Shown piece after piece: positions 24,237-25,279 of a stretch of 25,279 nucleotides of DNA (position 1 is the stretch's first letter; each line of letters opens with the position of its first letter). This DNA comes from an uncultured Muribaculaceae bacterium. Lineage in GTDB: Bacteria; Bacteroidota; Bacteroidia; Bacteroidales; Muribaculaceae. The translations under genes were made by a program, and so were the position numbers. Location of the stretch: NCBI GenBank assembly GCA_910587475.1, contig CAJUMR010000038.1, positions 1 through 25,279 of the forward strand. The letters run 5' to 3'. Below the pieces are notes generated by a model, which was given only the letters and a program-made list of their open reading frames with translations, had not been told where the DNA came from and ran no database searches.

Positions 24237-24276
24237 AGAGAGTGTTTTTATAATCACCGGCATGATCGCCTGAATA

Positions 24277-24314
24277 ATAAAAAAAGCCACTCAACTTCAA
24301 CAAGTCAAGTGGCT
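24277..24314 (-). terminator. Terminator of tRNA-Leu
   Basis: Minus strand hairpin with a 7-bp stem AGCCACT/AGTGGCT, two mismatches, then a 4-bp extension (24285-24297 with 24302-24314), followed by a run of seven or more T. Confidence 0.75.
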
Positions 24315-24321
24315 CACACAG

Positions 24322-24403
24322 TGCGCATGAAGGGACTCGAACCCATACGTCGCGAGACACTAGATCCTAAGTCTAGCGCGGCTACCAATTACGCCACATG
24401 CGC
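24322..24403 (-). tRNA. tRNA-Leu (anticodon UAG)
   Basis: 82 bases. Acceptor GCGCATG pairs with CATGCGC; anticodon stem CTAGA/TCTAG encloses CTTAGGA with anticodon TAG, reading CUA; the T arm has GGTTCGAGTCC. CCA is not encoded after the discriminator A. Confidence 0.95.
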
Positions 24404-24414
24404 CGATTTCGATG

Positions 24415-24446
24415 CAAAGATAATATCTTTTGGCCAATTGCGCAAA
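24415..24446 (-). promoter_or_regulatory. Promoter of tRNA-Leu
   Basis: Minus strand TTTG (24446-24443), 20 bases, TATCTTTG (24422-24415), then the tRNA 5' end at 24403. A complete Bacteroidetes promoter. Confidence 0.8.
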
Positions 24447-24590
24447 TTATAACGCCGTCGTGTCGCTTTTTTGCATGATTATCAATGCAGATGGCATCCC
24501 CGCCGAGGCAATCATCAAACATAGATCAAACTTTTCTGCACGACATGATGTTATAATCGTAAATAATCAACGAACAAATACATAATAAAA

Positions 24591-25172
24591 ATGGAAACAA
24601 AAAGCATAAAAGGTACACGCACAGAGCACAATCTTCTCGCATCATTTGCCGGCGAAAGCCAGGCACGTTCACGCTACACCCTTTTCGCCGAAAAGGCACT
24701 CGAAGAGGGCTATCAGCAGATAGCTGCAGTGTTTATGGAAACAGCCGAGCAAGAGTTGAGCCATGCGCGCCAGTTCTTCGCACTTCTTGAAGGCGGCACA
24801 GTCACCATCTCGGCCGGCTATCCCGCCGGAGTTGTCGGCGACACCAAGACCAACCTCGCAGAAGCCGCTGCCGGCGAGCGCGAGGAGTGGAGCGATCTCT
24901 ATGAAAACTTTGCAAAAGTCGCACAGGAAGAAGGCTTCCCCCACATCGCCAACCTCTACAAGCTTATCGCCAAGGTTGAAGTGATGCACGAACAGCGCTA
25001 TATCAAGTTGCTCGAACGCCTTGAAAACGGCACCGAATTCGAAGAAGCTGAAGCCGTTGAATGGATGTGCCGCAAATGTGGCTTCGTCGTTACAGCCAAG
25101 ACAGCCCCGAAACGTTGCCCCGTATGCGGCATGGATCAAGGCTGGTTCCAGCGAAAAGCCAACAACTACTAA
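24591..25172 (+). CDS. Rubrerythrin
   Basis: 193 residues. N-terminal ferritin-like diiron domain with the ligand signature Glu22 (FAGESQAR), Glu55 and His58 (EQELSHA), AAGEREEW and EVMHEQRY; C-terminal rubredoxin-type FeS4 site with Cys160, Cys163, Cys176 and Cys179 (MCRKCG, CPVCG). It is a cytoplasmic peroxide reductase of anaerobes, protecting against oxidative stress. The 187-base region upstream also holds the tRNA-Leu promoter; I see no clear canonical promoter of its own. A terminator follows at 25227. Confidence 0.97.
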   Translation: METKSIKGTRTEHNLLASFAGESQARSRYTLFAEKALEEGYQQIAAVFMETAEQELSHARQFFALLEGGTVTISAGYPAGVVGDTKTNLAEAAAGEREEWSDLYENFAKVAQEEGFPHIANLYKLIAKVEVMHEQRYIKLLERLENGTEFEEAEAVEWMCRKCGFVVTAKTAPKRCPVCGMDQGWFQRKANNY

Positions 25173-25226
25173 CCGACCGGTCATTTAGATCAGAGCGGTT
25201 ACAGAACAGACAAACCGTTATTAAAC

Positions 25227-25262
25227 AAAGAGGCTGTGTCAAAATAGGCGCAGCCTCTTTTT
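25227..25262 (+). terminator. Terminator downstream of rubrerythrin
   Basis: A 10-bp perfect stem AAAGAGGCTG/CAGCCTCTTT with a 14-base loop, followed by TT, giving a five-base T-run. The stem sequence GAGGCTG is of a type common at insertion-sequence ends in Bacteroidetes, but no such element is visible. Confidence 0.75.
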
Positions 25263-25279
25263 ATGCCCTTTGAGATTTG

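Noticed and set aside
23079..24452. 457-aa plus-strand frame opposite the DUF5074 gene
   Set aside because: It runs through the tRNA-Leu gene on the other strand and shows no family motifs; the minus-strand lipoprotein is convincing.
25227..25279. Insertion-sequence end at the right edge
   Set aside because: The GAGGCTG stem behaves as a terminator after rubrerythrin, and no transposase or second terminal repeat is present in the window.

Overview
The window looks like a Bacteroidales chromosome fragment, plausibly Muribaculaceae (my inference; only the order-level call is well supported). Evidence: repeated Bacteroidetes-type promoters (-33 TTTG, about 19-20 nt, -7 TAnnTTTG), lipoproteins with acidic residues after the lipobox cysteine, two miaA paralogues, DUF5074 and PepSY-like secreted proteins, a DPP IV and a GH27 enzyme. 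Core genes look moderately GC-rich; the patches at 1-1000 and 16950-18800 look clearly more AT-rich.

Layout. 1-910: accessory patch with a 195-codon frame (unknown, immunity-like) between two copies of a dispersed repeat, plus the edge of another possible ORF. 1140-11018: a long plus-strand operon with tiny gaps: a receiver/PPDK-like phosphotransfer protein, a coiled-coil protein, secreted dipeptidyl peptidase IV, a membrane protein, MiaA paralogue 1 and a secreted protein. 10990-11442: a convergent PepSY-like lipoprotein. 11611-16173: a second tightly packed operon from a clear promoter: lipoprotein, peptidase T, MiaA paralogue 2 (TTG start overlapping the pepT stop) and a GH27 alpha-galactosidase with a C-terminal carbohydrate-binding domain.

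16170-18770: minus-strand accessory region: an MGLDIY-family protein, a repeat related to that at the left edge, then a small operon (short ORF, membrane-anchored protein, 65-aa protein, DUF1629/Imm11-like immunity candidate) from an excellent promoter. 18913-25279: DUF6291-like protein overlapping antisense with a K+/H+ antiporter, a low-molecular-weight tyrosine phosphatase, tRNA-Ser(CGA) with promoter and terminator, a PepSY-like secreted protein, a membrane protein and DUF5074 beta-propeller lipoprotein pair, tRNA-Leu(UAG), and rubrerythrin with a terminator.

The core is ordinary housekeeping, peptide/glycan use and redox defence. The most unusual points are the two-receiver PPDK-like protein without swivel or PEP domains, and the two repeat-associated islands carrying orphan immunity-like genes.
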